A stretch of 64,000 nucleotides of DNA, from contig NZ_JBAKHD010000010.1 of the NCBI RefSeq assembly GCF_049065735.1, positions 1 to 64,000 of the forward strand, in the 5' to 3' direction. Below the pieces are notes generated by a model. The model saw nothing but the letters and a program-made list of their open reading frames with translations, did no database searches and was not told where the DNA came from. The first letter of the stretch is position 1. Each line of letters starts with the position of its first letter. This DNA comes from Paramesorhizobium sp049065735. Its GTDB lineage: Bacteria > Pseudomonadota > Alphaproteobacteria > Rhizobiales > Rhizobiaceae. A program made the position numbers and the translations under genes. This document shows positions 26,329 to 35,202 of this stretch, piece after piece.

Positions 26329-27326
26329 AGCGCCTCCGCCTTTTGCGCCGAATGCACCGCGTCGAGCCGCACCGATTGCAGTTCCGTCTCATCAAAGGCG
26401 ATGTCGCGACCGAGAAGCTGGCCGACCGCGCCGATCAATGCGCCCGCGTCGAGGCCGTATTTCTTCATGAGGTATGGCTTCGATGCACCATGGGCAAAAG
26501 TATCCTGCAGGCCAAGGCGGCGCAGGCGGATGCCCAGCCCTTCCTCCGCGAGGATTTCCGCGACGAGCGAGCCAAGGCCGCCGACGATCGTATGGTTCTC
26601 CATCGTCACCACGCCCTTCTTGCCTCTGAGGGCTTGAAGGAGCCCCTCCCGGTCGAAAGGCTTCAAGGTCGATGCATGGAGATGATGCACGCTTATATCG
26701 CGAGATTTCAGCAACGCCGTCGCCCGCAGCGCCTCTTCCGTGCAGATGCCTGAGGTCAGCACCAGTATGTCGTCTCCTTCGCTGAGCGTTCGCAGGCGAT
26801 TGAATTCGAAGGGCGAGGAGAACAGCCTTGGCACCTCGCCGCGCAAGACCCGCACATAAACGGGCCCATCGATGCTGTCGGCCACCTCGAGAACGGTTTC
26901 GACTTCCGTCGCGTCTCCGGTTTCGAGCACCGTTATGTTCGGGATCGCACGCATGACCGCGATATCTTCGATGGCTTGGTGGGTTATGCCGCCCGGCGTG
27001 GTGATGCCGGGCAGGAAGCCCATCAGCCGTACCTTGCGGTTGGAATAGGCGATGGAATTGATGAGCTGGTCATAGGGACGGCGATAAAGGAACACCGCGA
27101 AAGTGTGGATGAACGGGCGGAAGCCCTGCATTGCAAGGCCGCCCGCGAAGGAGAGCATGTTCTGCTCCGCCATGCCGAGCGAGAGAAACTGTTCCGGATG
27201 CCGGTCGCGAAAGCCGTCCACCTCGCAGGAGGAGGTCAGGTCCGCCGAAAGGCAGAGCACCTCGGGCCGCGCAGCGGCAAACGTTTCGAAAGCGCCCGCA
27301 TAGGGCCGGTTGACGATTTCCACCAT
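26325..27326 (-). CDS. Transketolase, C-terminal (pyrimidine-binding) subunit
   Basis: A 333-residue half-transketolase containing the pyrimidine-binding domain (LCLSADLTSSCEVDGF, FLSLGMAEQNMLSFAGGLA with the catalytic Glu) and the C-terminal domain (SEGDDILVLTSGICTEEA, VVTMENHTIVGGLGS). It needs the product of the adjacent gene, 2 bp upstream on the same strand, to form the ThDP active site. Split transketolases are known in pentose-derivative pathways such as apulose phosphate breakdown. Here the neighbours point to a C2-unit cleavage in methylthioribose or deoxypentose catabolism. Confidence 0.9.
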   Translation of the reverse strand: MVEIVNRPYAGAFETFAAARPEVLCLSADLTSSCEVDGFRDRHPEQFLSLGMAEQNMLSFAGGLAMQGFRPFIHTFAVFLYRRPYDQLINSIAYSNRKVRLMGFLPGITTPGGITHQAIEDIAVMRAIPNITVLETGDATEVETVLEVADSIDGPVYVRVLRGEVPRLFSSPFEFNRLRTLSEGDDILVLTSGICTEEALRATALLKSRDISVHHLHASTLKPFDREGLLQALRGKKGVVTMENHTIVGGLGSLVAEILAEEGLGIRLRRLGLQDTFAHGASKPYLMKKYGLDAGALIGAVGQLLGRDIAFDETELQSVRLDAVHSAQKAEAL

Positions 27327-27328
27327 GA

Positions 27329-28264
27329 TCAGCCCCTTGCAATTTCTGCTTCGTTGAGCCCGAGCTCGGCGGCGATTGCCGCCTGCATCTCGTCGCGCTC
27401 CTGCCTTGTCTTGAACCGCACGTAATGCAGCCGCGGAAAGCGCCGCTGAAGGAAGGGCATGCCCTGAAAGGGCGAGGTGTTGGCGAGGATGACGAGCGGC
27501 TTGCCGGTCTCGGCGCTGCCCGCCGCCTCACGCAACTGGTCGAGATCGTGACCGTCAACCGAGCGGCAGGTGGCGCCGAAGGCGGAAACGCGCGAGGGCA
27601 GATCGCCGAGGTCGAGGACCGATTCCATCGCCCCGTCGCATTGCTGGCGGTTGACGTCGACCACCACCCTGATGTTGTCGATCCTGTGATGGCTCATGGC
27701 GGCGAGACATTCCCAAGTCTGCCCTTCCTGAAACTCGCCATCGGACATATAGACCCAGACTTTTCCCGGCTCGCCCTTGCGCTTGCGTGCGAAGGCGATG
27801 CCCGAGGCCATGGAAAGCCCTTGCGCGAGTGATCCGGTGGTGACCTCCATGCCGGGGCTGTGTTCGGCGCCGATCATCTCGACGGAGCTGCCGTCGCGGT
27901 TGAAATGATCGAGCGCATGCTCGTCCATCCGCCCCACTTCGATGAGCGCGGAATAGACGACCAGCGCATAGTGGGCAGGCGAGATGATGAAGCGGTCGAA
28001 CTCCGGCGCGAAAGGCCCATGATAGCCCGCGCCGGTGAAGGCTTGCGGGTTGTGCGCGGAGGGCACGCCGGCAAAGGGCAGCGGAATCTTCGGCAAGGTC
28101 GGCTCGCCCAGATGCAGCGCCTCATTATAGAGAAACGCAAGGCTCTCCGCCGCCGAGCAGGCCTGGCTCAGATAGCCGCCATTGTGGCGCATGGTGTGGA
28201 GAAAGACGCGCCTGCGGATGCCGGCGGCGATATCTTCCGTCTTGCGATGATTGAGAAGGGTCAT
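27329..28264 (-). CDS. Transketolase, N-terminal (ThDP pyrophosphate-binding) subunit
   Basis: A 311-residue N-terminal transketolase half. The ThDP/magnesium motif is VYMSDGEFQEGQTWE through NVN-like VVVDVNRQQCDG. SPAHYALVVYSALIEVG and EHSPGMEVTTGSLAQGLSMASGIA are standard transketolase segments. The ATG at 28264 (MTLLNHRKTED) fits the family start and lies 4 bp after the mtnA stop; an upstream in-frame start inside mtnA is unlikely. It pairs with the 26325-27326 product. Confidence 0.9.
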   Translation of the reverse strand: MTLLNHRKTEDIAAGIRRRVFLHTMRHNGGYLSQACSAAESLAFLYNEALHLGEPTLPKIPLPFAGVPSAHNPQAFTGAGYHGPFAPEFDRFIISPAHYALVVYSALIEVGRMDEHALDHFNRDGSSVEMIGAEHSPGMEVTTGSLAQGLSMASGIAFARKRKGEPGKVWVYMSDGEFQEGQTWECLAAMSHHRIDNIRVVVDVNRQQCDGAMESVLDLGDLPSRVSAFGATCRSVDGHDLDQLREAAGSAETGKPLVILANTSPFQGMPFLQRRFPRLHYVRFKTRQERDEMQAAIAAELGLNEAEIARG

Positions 28265-28268
28265 CGTA

Positions 28269-29363
28269 TCAATTCCGTTCCGGAAAGAGCGCTTGCAGGC
28301 CCTGCGGCGAGGCATCCGCTATGCCGCGCTCGGTGATGAGACCAGTGATGAGCCGCGCCGGGGTCACGTCGAAGGCCGGGTTCGCCGCCGGGCTGGTTTC
28401 GGGCGAAATGCGCACCAGCGCGATATTGCCTTGCGCATCGCGCCCTTGGACGAAGCGCACCTCGTCGCCGTTACGCTCCTCGATGGGGATTTCCTTGACG
28501 CCGTCATGCACGGTCCAGTCGATGGTGGGAGAGGGCAGGGCGACATAGAAGGGCACGCCATTGTCGTGGGCGGCAAGCGCCTTGAGATAGGTACCGATCT
28601 TATTGCAGACGTCACCATTGGCGGTGGTCCGGTCCGTGCCGACGATCACTATATCCACCTGTCCGTGCTGCATGAGATGCCCGCCGGCATTGTCGACGAT
28701 GAGTGTGTGCGGGACGCCATGGCCGTTCAGTTCCCATGCGGTCAGCTGTGCGCCCTGATTGCGCGGGCGCGTTTCGTCCACATAGACATGGACGGGAAGG
28801 CCTTCTTCCGCTGCCAGATAGATCGGCGCGGTGGCCGTGCCGTAATCGACCGTCGCCAGCCAGCCGGCATTGCAATGGGTGAGGATATTGACCGGCTCGC
28901 CCGGCTTTTTGCCGGCGGCAATCCTGCGGATCACGTCAAGCCCGTTGCGGCCGATATTGCGGTTGAGCTCCACGTCTTCGTCCGCAATCCGGGCAGCCTT
29001 TTCATAGGCCGCTGTCGCGCGTCTTTCCGGTTGAAGAGGCCGCAGGAACTCACGCATTTCATCCAGCGCCCAGCGCAGGTTTATCGCCGTCGGGCGCGTC
29101 TCGTGAAGATGATCCCACGCCTTGTCCAGCGCCTCGTCGCTTGGGTCCGCTCGCATGGCGATGGCGATGCCATAGGCGGCGGTGACGCCGATGAGCGGCG
29201 CGCCGCGCACCCACATGTCGCGGATGGCGACTGCCACCTCGTCGACTGTCCGCAGCGTCACGATCCGGAATTCGTGCGGCAGCCAGCGCTGGTCGATGAT
29301 ATCGACCGACTGTCCGTCGTCATTCAGCCAGATCGTGCGGTAATGGCGATTGCCGACTTTCAT
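28269..29363 (-). CDS. mtnA: S-methyl-5-thioribose-1-phosphate isomerase
   Basis: A 364-residue member of the MtnA/eIF2B-related family. The catalytic cysteine C164 lies in LTHCNAGWLAT and the aspartate D244 in VGTDRTTANGDVCNKIGTY. The RGAPLIGVTAAYG loop binds the phosphate. It converts 5-methylthioribose-1-phosphate to the ribulose phosphate. The gene overlaps mtnK by 4 bp and is followed by the transketolase subunits instead of the usual mtnB, mtnC and mtnD genes of classical methionine salvage. Confidence 0.96.
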   Translation of the reverse strand: MKVGNRHYRTIWLNDDGQSVDIIDQRWLPHEFRIVTLRTVDEVAVAIRDMWVRGAPLIGVTAAYGIAIAMRADPSDEALDKAWDHLHETRPTAINLRWALDEMREFLRPLQPERRATAAYEKAARIADEDVELNRNIGRNGLDVIRRIAAGKKPGEPVNILTHCNAGWLATVDYGTATAPIYLAAEEGLPVHVYVDETRPRNQGAQLTAWELNGHGVPHTLIVDNAGGHLMQHGQVDIVIVGTDRTTANGDVCNKIGTYLKALAAHDNGVPFYVALPSPTIDWTVHDGVKEIPIEERNGDEVRFVQGRDAQGNIALVRISPETSPAANPAFDVTPARLITGLITERGIADASPQGLQALFPERN

Positions 29364-30622
29364 CGGATTTCCTCTCTTTCAAGCCGCCGGGCCAGGGCAT
29401 TGACCTCGGCGATGCTGTGGATACGGCGCCTGTTGACGGCGAGGTGCCGCCCGAATTTGAGCGCCTTCGCCTCGCATTCGGCGCGAAGCCGTTCATCCCC
29501 AATGGTTTCGAAATCGGCATTATGGGCGAGGCCGAGAATGCGGCGGTGGGTCTCGATGCCAGCAAAACCCAGCGCATCGGTCCAGATCGTGTGGATCATC
29601 TCGTCCAGCGCCTGTTCCGCTCCAAGGCTGTCGCCCTGATCTTCGAAAAGCGATTTCTGGTAGAGCATGCCTGTGCGCTCGGTGCGCCAAAGATAAGAGA
29701 ACTCCGTCCGGAAACTGTCCCAGACAGTTGCCACCGTGTCCAGAAGATAGGCGCGCATGGCGTCCCGGCTGCCGCCGGCTTCATGTCCGGTTTGCGAGAA
29801 ATAGCTCATCCAGAAATTGGCGAGCAGCATGCCGACATCGAAGGCCATGGGGCCGTAGAAGGCGAATTCGGGATCGATCACGCGGGTTTCGTCCTCTGTC
29901 ACCATGACAGAGCCGGTGTGGAGGTCGCCGTGGAGCAGGGTTTCGGCGTTCGACGCGAAGAGATGTTTCAGCCGCTGGGCTTCCACTTTCAGATCGCGGT
30001 CGGCCCGCAGCGTCGCTACCAGCGCGTCGAGATACGGGCTGGTATGGCGGTTCAGCGCGGCCTCGAAATACGGGTCCGAGAAGACGAGGTTTTCGGTGAT
30101 GTCGCAGAGTTCGGCATTGTCGGCGAAAAGCGCCAGATCCTCCTTGCGCTTGCGCGGCGTCATGGCGAGGTCGGAGCCGCGAAAGAGCGTGCGCGCCAGA
30201 TAGAGGCCGAGATCGGTTCCTATCTTCGGCAGTTGCCGGCCTTCGATCAGTGCGCGCCGCAGGATCACATGGGGGACAAGATATTCCATGACGATGATCG
30301 CCTGGTCCTGGTCGAAGTGATAGACCTCCGGCACGCTGCCCGGATTTCGCTCCGCCGCCCGGATGAGGGCGTGATATTCGAAGAAAGACCGCTTCAACGG
30401 CAACGGCCAGCTTTCGCCGACGAGCCGCACATAGGGCAGCGCCTGCTTGACGATCACCGCCCCGGCATCGCCCTTGACGATGAAAACCAGATTGAGGTTG
30501 CCGTCGCCTACCTCGCGCACATCCCAGCGGGCAATGTCCTCGCCGATCCGCTGCCGCAGTTGCGGGTGGCTTCCCAGCCGCCCCGGTAAGGTGGCCGCTT
30601 CAAGCGCCTCAAAACCATTCAT
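29360..30622 (-). CDS. mtnK: 5-methylthioribose kinase
   Basis: A 420-residue kinase of the aminoglycoside-phosphotransferase-like fold. Key segments are the nucleotide loop VGDGNLNLVFIVKGDAGAVIVKQALPYVR, the catalytic loop LLHGDLHTGSVMV and the metal motif VIDPEFAFYGPMAFDVG. The start at 30622 is preceded by GGGGAGGA; an in-frame ATG further upstream is less well placed. It phosphorylates 5-methylthioribose at C1 after import and is the first gene of the minus-strand operon. It is divergent from a sugar ABC transporter across a palindromic operator. Confidence 0.95.
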   Translation of the reverse strand: MNGFEALEAATLPGRLGSHPQLRQRIGEDIARWDVREVGDGNLNLVFIVKGDAGAVIVKQALPYVRLVGESWPLPLKRSFFEYHALIRAAERNPGSVPEVYHFDQDQAIIVMEYLVPHVILRRALIEGRQLPKIGTDLGLYLARTLFRGSDLAMTPRKRKEDLALFADNAELCDITENLVFSDPYFEAALNRHTSPYLDALVATLRADRDLKVEAQRLKHLFASNAETLLHGDLHTGSVMVTEDETRVIDPEFAFYGPMAFDVGMLLANFWMSYFSQTGHEAGGSRDAMRAYLLDTVATVWDSFRTEFSYLWRTERTGMLYQKSLFEDQGDSLGAEQALDEMIHTIWTDALGFAGIETHRRILGLAHNADFETIGDERLRAECEAKALKFGRHLAVNRRRIHSIAEVNALARRLEREEIR

Positions 30623-30770
30623 GCTTTCCTCCCCTGACATTGGCGGCAAATGCCCGTTCCGGCTTCAGCCCGAAAATCAGAACCGCATTTCGAAAAGCCG
30701 ATACGCGCTGCAAGGCCGATGCCTCCCACATCGCCTGCGCCCGGCTACAATTGGTAAATCAGCGTTCTGT

Positions 30771-30795
30771 CAAATGTCAACTGGATTGACATTTG
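30771..30795. promoter_or_regulatory. Palindromic operator in the mtnK/ABC-transporter divergent promoter
   Basis: A perfect inverted repeat, CAAATGTCAA-N5-TTGACATTTG, lies between the two divergent operons. The right half contains TTGACA (30786-30791), which with TTAAGT at 30809-30814 forms a plausible -35/-10 pair with 17-bp spacing for the transporter operon. A regulator bound there would block it. The same TTGACA and TGTCAA half sites occur at 36205-36218 in front of the SorC-like regulator gene. Confidence 0.7.
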
Positions 30796-30833
30796 CTAAA
30801 ATCGGGCTTTAAGTCCCATATCGGGAGGAGCAG

Positions 30834-32372
30834 ATGGGACACGATTACGTTTTCCGTATCGAAGCCTTGCGCAAATCGTTCGGCCCGTTTCGCGTGCTGA
30901 ACGGGATTGATCTCGGCTTGCGGGCCGGGGCCGTGACGGTGCTGATGGGGGCCAATGGCGCTGGGAAATCGACGCTGGTGAAAGTCGTCAGCGGCGTATA
31001 CGCCCGCGACGCCGGCACCATGTCGCTGGGGGGCGCCGATTTCTCGCCCTCGCGCCCTGCGGAGGCGATCCGGGCGGGCGTCGTTACCGTGCATCAGAGC
31101 ATCAATGACGGCGTGGTGGCCGATCTTGATGTCGCCACTAACCTGACGCTGGACCGGCTCAACGGGCGCGGAGCGGGCCTCTTGTTCAATCCGCGCAAGG
31201 TTCGCGCGGAGGCCACCAAGGTCGCGGGCCGCGTCGGGCTTGCCATCGACCTCAACGCCCGGATTTCCGGTCTCTCGCTGGCCGACCGCCAGATGGTGGC
31301 GATTGCCCGCGCCATGGCGCACGAGCCGAAGGTGCTGATCCTGGATGAACCGACGTCCTCATTGTCGAGCGCGGAGGCGGACCGGCTGTTCGCGCTCATC
31401 GATCGTCTGCGCGCGCGGGGTGTCGCCATCCTCTACATTTCGCACCGCATGTCAGACATCCGTCGGCTTGCCGACAGCATTGTGAGCTTACGCGACGGGC
31501 GTATCGCCGGCGTTTTCGAAGGGCCGGAGCTCGATTATGAAGGGGCAGTCAACGCCATGCTCGGACAGAAAATCGGCAAGGACCGGATCGAGGTTCGGCC
31601 TGCTTCCAAGCCGATTTTCGAGGCCCGCAATCTCGTTATAAACGAAGGATCCCGGCCATTCTCACTGACGGTGGGCGATGGCGAGGTCGTCGCAGTCACC
31701 GGCCTTGTCGGCGTGGGAAAGACGGCGCTCGCCGAGACGCTTTTCGGCGTTCGTCCGGCGCTCGGCGGCGAGATGCAACTGGACGGCAAGGGCTATTCGC
31801 CGGCAAGCCCGGCTGCCGCCATCCGGCAGGGCGTATTTCTCGTCGCCAAGGACCGGGGAGAAAACGGCATCGTTCCAGATTTCAGCATAGAGGAAAATAT
31901 CAGCCTTCCTTTCCTGCGGTCCCTGTCGAGCCTCAGTGTCCTCAGCCGGAAAAAGGAGCGCGCGCTGGCCCGCCGGCAGATCGAGGCGCTGGGCGTCGTG
32001 TGCCGCTGCGAACGCGACGCGATGCATACGCTCTCCGGCGGCAATCAGCAGAAAGTGATGGTCGGCCGCTGGCTCGCACGGGCTTCGCGCCTGCTCGTGC
32101 TGGATGAGCCCTTTCAGGGCGTCGATATCGCTGCACGCCGCGACATTGCGCAGAAGCTGCGCGCCTCGGCGGCGGGGCGCGGCACCATCGTTTTTCTCAC
32201 CGAGCTCGACGAAGTCTTTGAGATTGCCGACCGTATCCTTGTCATGTCGGAGCACAGCATCGTCGGCGAGCACCGTAATGCCGGGCTCGATGTCGAGAGG
32301 CTGCTTGCGGAAATAGCAGGGCGTCATTCCCTCGCGCAAACAAATGCGGCCCCACGAACCATGGTTGATTGA
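30834..32372 (+). CDS. Sugar ABC transporter ATPase, two-domain (RbsA type)
   Basis: A 512-residue tandem ABC ATPase of the CUT2 (ribose-type) class. The first domain has GANGAGKSTLVKV, LSLADRQMVAIARAMA and LILDEPTSSLS. The second has a divergent Walker A (GLVGVGKTALAE), the signature LSGGNQQKVMVGRWLA and LLVLDEPFQGVD. A CGGGAGGAG ribosome site precedes the ATG. Divergent transcription from mtnK and a shared operator suggest it imports 5-methylthioribose or a similar 5-deoxypentose. Confidence 0.92.
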   Translation: MGHDYVFRIEALRKSFGPFRVLNGIDLGLRAGAVTVLMGANGAGKSTLVKVVSGVYARDAGTMSLGGADFSPSRPAEAIRAGVVTVHQSINDGVVADLDVATNLTLDRLNGRGAGLLFNPRKVRAEATKVAGRVGLAIDLNARISGLSLADRQMVAIARAMAHEPKVLILDEPTSSLSSAEADRLFALIDRLRARGVAILYISHRMSDIRRLADSIVSLRDGRIAGVFEGPELDYEGAVNAMLGQKIGKDRIEVRPASKPIFEARNLVINEGSRPFSLTVGDGEVVAVTGLVGVGKTALAETLFGVRPALGGEMQLDGKGYSPASPAAAIRQGVFLVAKDRGENGIVPDFSIEENISLPFLRSLSSLSVLSRKKERALARRQIEALGVVCRCERDAMHTLSGGNQQKVMVGRWLARASRLLVLDEPFQGVDIAARRDIAQKLRASAAGRGTIVFLTELDEVFEIADRILVMSEHSIVGEHRNAGLDVERLLAEIAGRHSLAQTNAAPRTMVD

Positions 32373-32373
32373 C

Positions 32374-33411
32374 ATGAGCATCGAACACACCACGCCGAAA
32401 CCGCAGGCGGCCCCATCCGCCTCGTTGCGCTATATCGCGATTCGATATGGGTTTCTCGCGCTTCTTCTCGGGCTGATCGTCTATTTCTGCCTTTCGACCA
32501 GCGGCTTCGCCTCGCCGCAAAGCGCGGTCTTCATCCTGCAATCGGTGTCCATCACCGGCATTCTGGCGCTGGGCGTGACGGCGACGCTGGTCGTCGGCGG
32601 GTTCGATCTTTCCATCGGCTCCGTCGCGACGACAGCGATGATGGCCTCATCCTATGTGATGGTGGTGATGGGCGGCGACGCGCTGACCGCGACGCTCGTC
32701 TGCCTCGCCATCGGCGTCATTGTCGGCCTCATCAACGGCGTGCTCATTGTCTATATGCGCGTGCCGGACCTGCTCGCCACGCTCGGCATGATGTTCCTGC
32801 TGTTGGGGCTCCAGCGCATCCCGACCGAGGGCCGCTCCATCGCGACAGGCATGACGCTGCCCGATGGCTCGGTTGCGAGCGGCACTTTCTCTCCTGCTTT
32901 TCTGGCGCTGGGGCGGCACCGTTTCGATTTTATCCTGCCAAATCTGGTGCCGGTTTCGGTGGTGATCCTGATCGTGCTGGCGCTCGCGATCTGGTTCTTC
33001 CTCGAATACACCCGTTTCGGCCGCATGATGTATGCGGTCGGCTCCAATGAGCGGGCGGCGGAATTAGCCGGTGCGCCGGTCAATGCCTACAAGATCTGGG
33101 CCTATGTGATTTCGGGCGTTTTCGCTTCTATCGGCGGCATCCTGCTTGCCGCCCGGCTGGGACGCGGCGATATCGCGTCGGGCAACAATCTGCTTCTCGA
33201 CGCCGTGGCCGCCGCATTGATCGGCTTCGCCGTGCTCGGAGCCGCCAAGCCCAATGCCTTCGGCACCGCCATCGGCGCGCTGTTCGTCGGCGTGCTGCTG
33301 CAAGGGCTCACCATGATGAACGCGCCTTACTACACGCAGGATTTCGTCAAGGGCGCGGTGCTGGTCGTCGCCCTTGTCTTCACCTTCGCCCTTTCGGGAC
33401 GAAGAAAATAG
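32374..33411 (+). CDS. Sugar ABC transporter permease (RbsC type)
   Basis: A 345-residue polytopic inner-membrane permease. The GGFDLSIGSVATTAMM, LINGVLIVYMRVPDLLATLG and YAVGSNERAAELAGAPVNAYK segments are diagnostic of the BPD_transp_2 family. The ATG at 32374 is 1 bp after the ATPase stop. About ten hydrophobic segments are visible. It pairs with the flanking ATPase and binding protein. Confidence 0.93.
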   Translation: MSIEHTTPKPQAAPSASLRYIAIRYGFLALLLGLIVYFCLSTSGFASPQSAVFILQSVSITGILALGVTATLVVGGFDLSIGSVATTAMMASSYVMVVMGGDALTATLVCLAIGVIVGLINGVLIVYMRVPDLLATLGMMFLLLGLQRIPTEGRSIATGMTLPDGSVASGTFSPAFLALGRHRFDFILPNLVPVSVVILIVLALAIWFFLEYTRFGRMMYAVGSNERAAELAGAPVNAYKIWAYVISGVFASIGGILLAARLGRGDIASGNNLLLDAVAAALIGFAVLGAAKPNAFGTAIGALFVGVLLQGLTMMNAPYYTQDFVKGAVLVVALVFTFALSGRRK

Positions 33412-33442
33412 GCATGAAAAACGCAACTGGGAGGATATGCGT

Positions 33443-34486
33443 ATGTCGTTAACGAGAAGAACCGTGGCCAAGCTCGGGCTTGCGCTGATCGGGGCCACGA
33501 TGCTGGGCGGGATGGCGCAGGCCGCCGACAAGCCCGCGCCCTTCGACAAGCCGGGCGATGTGAAGATCGCGCTGGTGCGCTATCTCTCGACGGGCGATTT
33601 CTTCCAGTCCTATCTGGCGGGCGTCGAGGCGCAGGCCAAGGCGCTGGGCGTCGATTTGCGGGTGCTCGACAGCCGCCAGGATGCGGCGCTGCAGGCGGAT
33701 ATGGTCGATCAGGCCATCGCCATGGGCGTCAACGGCATCATCATCCAGCATGGCCTGACCGAGTCCATGAAGGAAGCCGCGAAGCGCGCCGTCGATGCGG
33801 GCATCAAGGTCGTCGCTTTCGACGTCAATGTCGAGAATGACAAGATTCCGCAGATCGAGCAGTCCGACCGTGATCTTGCGCGCCTCGCGCTGGAGCAGGC
33901 GATCAAAGACAATGGCGAGAGCTGGAAGGCCGGTTATGTCTATGTCGCCGGCATCGCGCCGCTCGACCGCCGCGACGAGACGTGGAAGGAATTCAAGAAG
34001 AAATATCCCGGCATCGAGGAAAAGGCGATGTTCGGCACGATGGATAACCCAATCGCCAATTCGGTGGCCAATCAGGCGCGCTCGGTGATCTCGGCCAATC
34101 CTGACATCACCGTGATGTTCGCTCCCTATGACGAATTCGCCAAGGGCGTGAAGATCGCGGTCGACGAGGCGGGGCTTTCGTCGAGCGTCAAAATCTACTC
34201 CGCCGATATCTCGACCTCAGACATCGCGGCGATGCGTGAGCCGGGCAGCGCCTGGGCCGCCACCGCCGCAACGAACCCTGCCGTGGTCGGGCAGGTCTCG
34301 GTACGCGCCCTGGCGATGCTTCTGACGGGAGAAGACCCCGGCAAAAGCGTGATCGTGCCGCCGACCCTCATCACACAGGCGGATCTCAACGAGAACGACA
34401 TCAAGAACATGGAAGAACTCGCGGCGAAGATGCCGCAATTCGCCCATGCCGATGTCGCCATGCCCGCATGGATGCCGAAGCCGTAG
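33443..34486 (+). CDS. Sugar ABC transporter periplasmic binding protein
   Basis: A 347-residue type-I periplasmic binding protein (RbsB fold) with a Sec signal peptide ending AQA-ADK. VKIALVRYLSTGDFFQSYLAGVEAQAK, the repeated QADMVDQAIAMGVNGIIIQHG and VVAFDVN segments fit the family. The ATG at 33443 has GGGAGG 8 bp upstream. It is the last gene of the transporter operon and is followed by a strong terminator. Confidence 0.92.
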   Translation: MSLTRRTVAKLGLALIGATMLGGMAQAADKPAPFDKPGDVKIALVRYLSTGDFFQSYLAGVEAQAKALGVDLRVLDSRQDAALQADMVDQAIAMGVNGIIIQHGLTESMKEAAKRAVDAGIKVVAFDVNVENDKIPQIEQSDRDLARLALEQAIKDNGESWKAGYVYVAGIAPLDRRDETWKEFKKKYPGIEEKAMFGTMDNPIANSVANQARSVISANPDITVMFAPYDEFAKGVKIAVDEAGLSSSVKIYSADISTSDIAAMREPGSAWAATAATNPAVVGQVSVRALAMLLTGEDPGKSVIVPPTLITQADLNENDIKNMEELAAKMPQFAHADVAMPAWMPKP

Positions 34487-34564
34487 GGCCAAATCCAGGA
34501 AAAATGTGAATTTTTCCGTCCGGACTTGGCTGAAACAATAATCAATAGTCGGCAAACGAAACTG

Positions 34565-34590
34565 GCGGCTCTCCCCCGGAGCCGCTTTTT
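34565..34590 (+). terminator. Rho-independent terminator of the transporter operon
   Basis: A 7-bp perfect GC-rich stem, GCGGCTC and GAGCCGC, encloses a 7-base loop. TTTTT follows directly at 34586-34590. It lies 79 bp after the binding-protein stop. Confidence 0.88.
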
Positions 34591-34616
34591 ATCTGATGCA
34601 ACGCCGAAACAACCTA

Positions 34617-34919
34617 TCAGAAACGCGCCATCGTGCCGGCGTGGCCATAATGAATTAACCCATTCGTCTCGACCGCTCGGACATAATCGGCGAAATGTGT
34701 GCCGTTGTAATTATCGGCGGAGGTAACCACGACACGGTCACCGACATGAACGACTGGCTTCCACCCAGGCCGCACGGCATAGGAATCGCCGCCTTCCAAG
34801 GTGAGCGTTTCGTAGGGCGGATTATATGCAACCACCTTACCAGTGACGACCTTTGCCTGTGCGCCATAAGCGGACAGAGCGACAAGGACGGCAGAAACAG
34901 AAAGTACTTTGATAACCAT
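34617..34919 (-). CDS. Small secreted protein, DUF1344-like
   Basis: A 100-residue protein with a Sec signal peptide (MVIKVLSVSAVLVALSAYGA, cleavage after AQA). A short beta-rich domain follows: VVTGKVVAYNPPYETLTLEGG then VHVGDRVVVTS. This resembles the DUF1344 group of small periplasmic proteins in Rhizobiales. A GGGAGG site lies upstream of the ATG. It is monocistronic, between the transporter terminator and the regulator. No function is known or inferred. The 283-bp stretch 34920-35202 beyond it is AT-rich, presumably promoter, with no other gene. Confidence 0.7.
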   Translation of the reverse strand: MVIKVLSVSAVLVALSAYGAQAKVVTGKVVAYNPPYETLTLEGGDSYAVRPGWKPVVHVGDRVVVTSADNYNGTHFADYVRAVETNGLIHYGHAGTMARF

Positions 34920-35202
34920 AGCGGACCTCCCTAGGTAATGAGTGCACTCAAAATTAGCGCCCGATCAGCGCGGCATAATCCTGCGCAACTGTAGGTATAA
35001 ATATGTTTCTAGGTATATATTGCGTATTTCAGACAATTTCATACGGCTAAAGTACGGCTAAAATAAGCCGTTGAACTCGCCGAAGCGTACAGCGTGGAGC
35101 ACCCAACGTTCGTTATAATATTGGACAAGTATTTTCTTTTTAAACGGAACGTTGGCAGGGCAGAGGGGGGTGTCTCGCGATTCCGTCAAAACACAATCTG
35201 CT

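Noticed and set aside
28251..30589. Long plus-strand open frames (28251-29639 and 29417-30589) opposite mtnA and mtnK
   Set aside because: mtnA and mtnK have catalytic motifs, correct lengths and coupled starts. The opposite frames have none and begin inside other genes.
35103..35155. Inverted repeat CCAACGTTC and GAACGTTGG with a 35-bp spacer beyond the SorC-type gene
   Set aside because: It is short, distant from any start codon and lies downstream of the regulator gene, so chance cannot be excluded.
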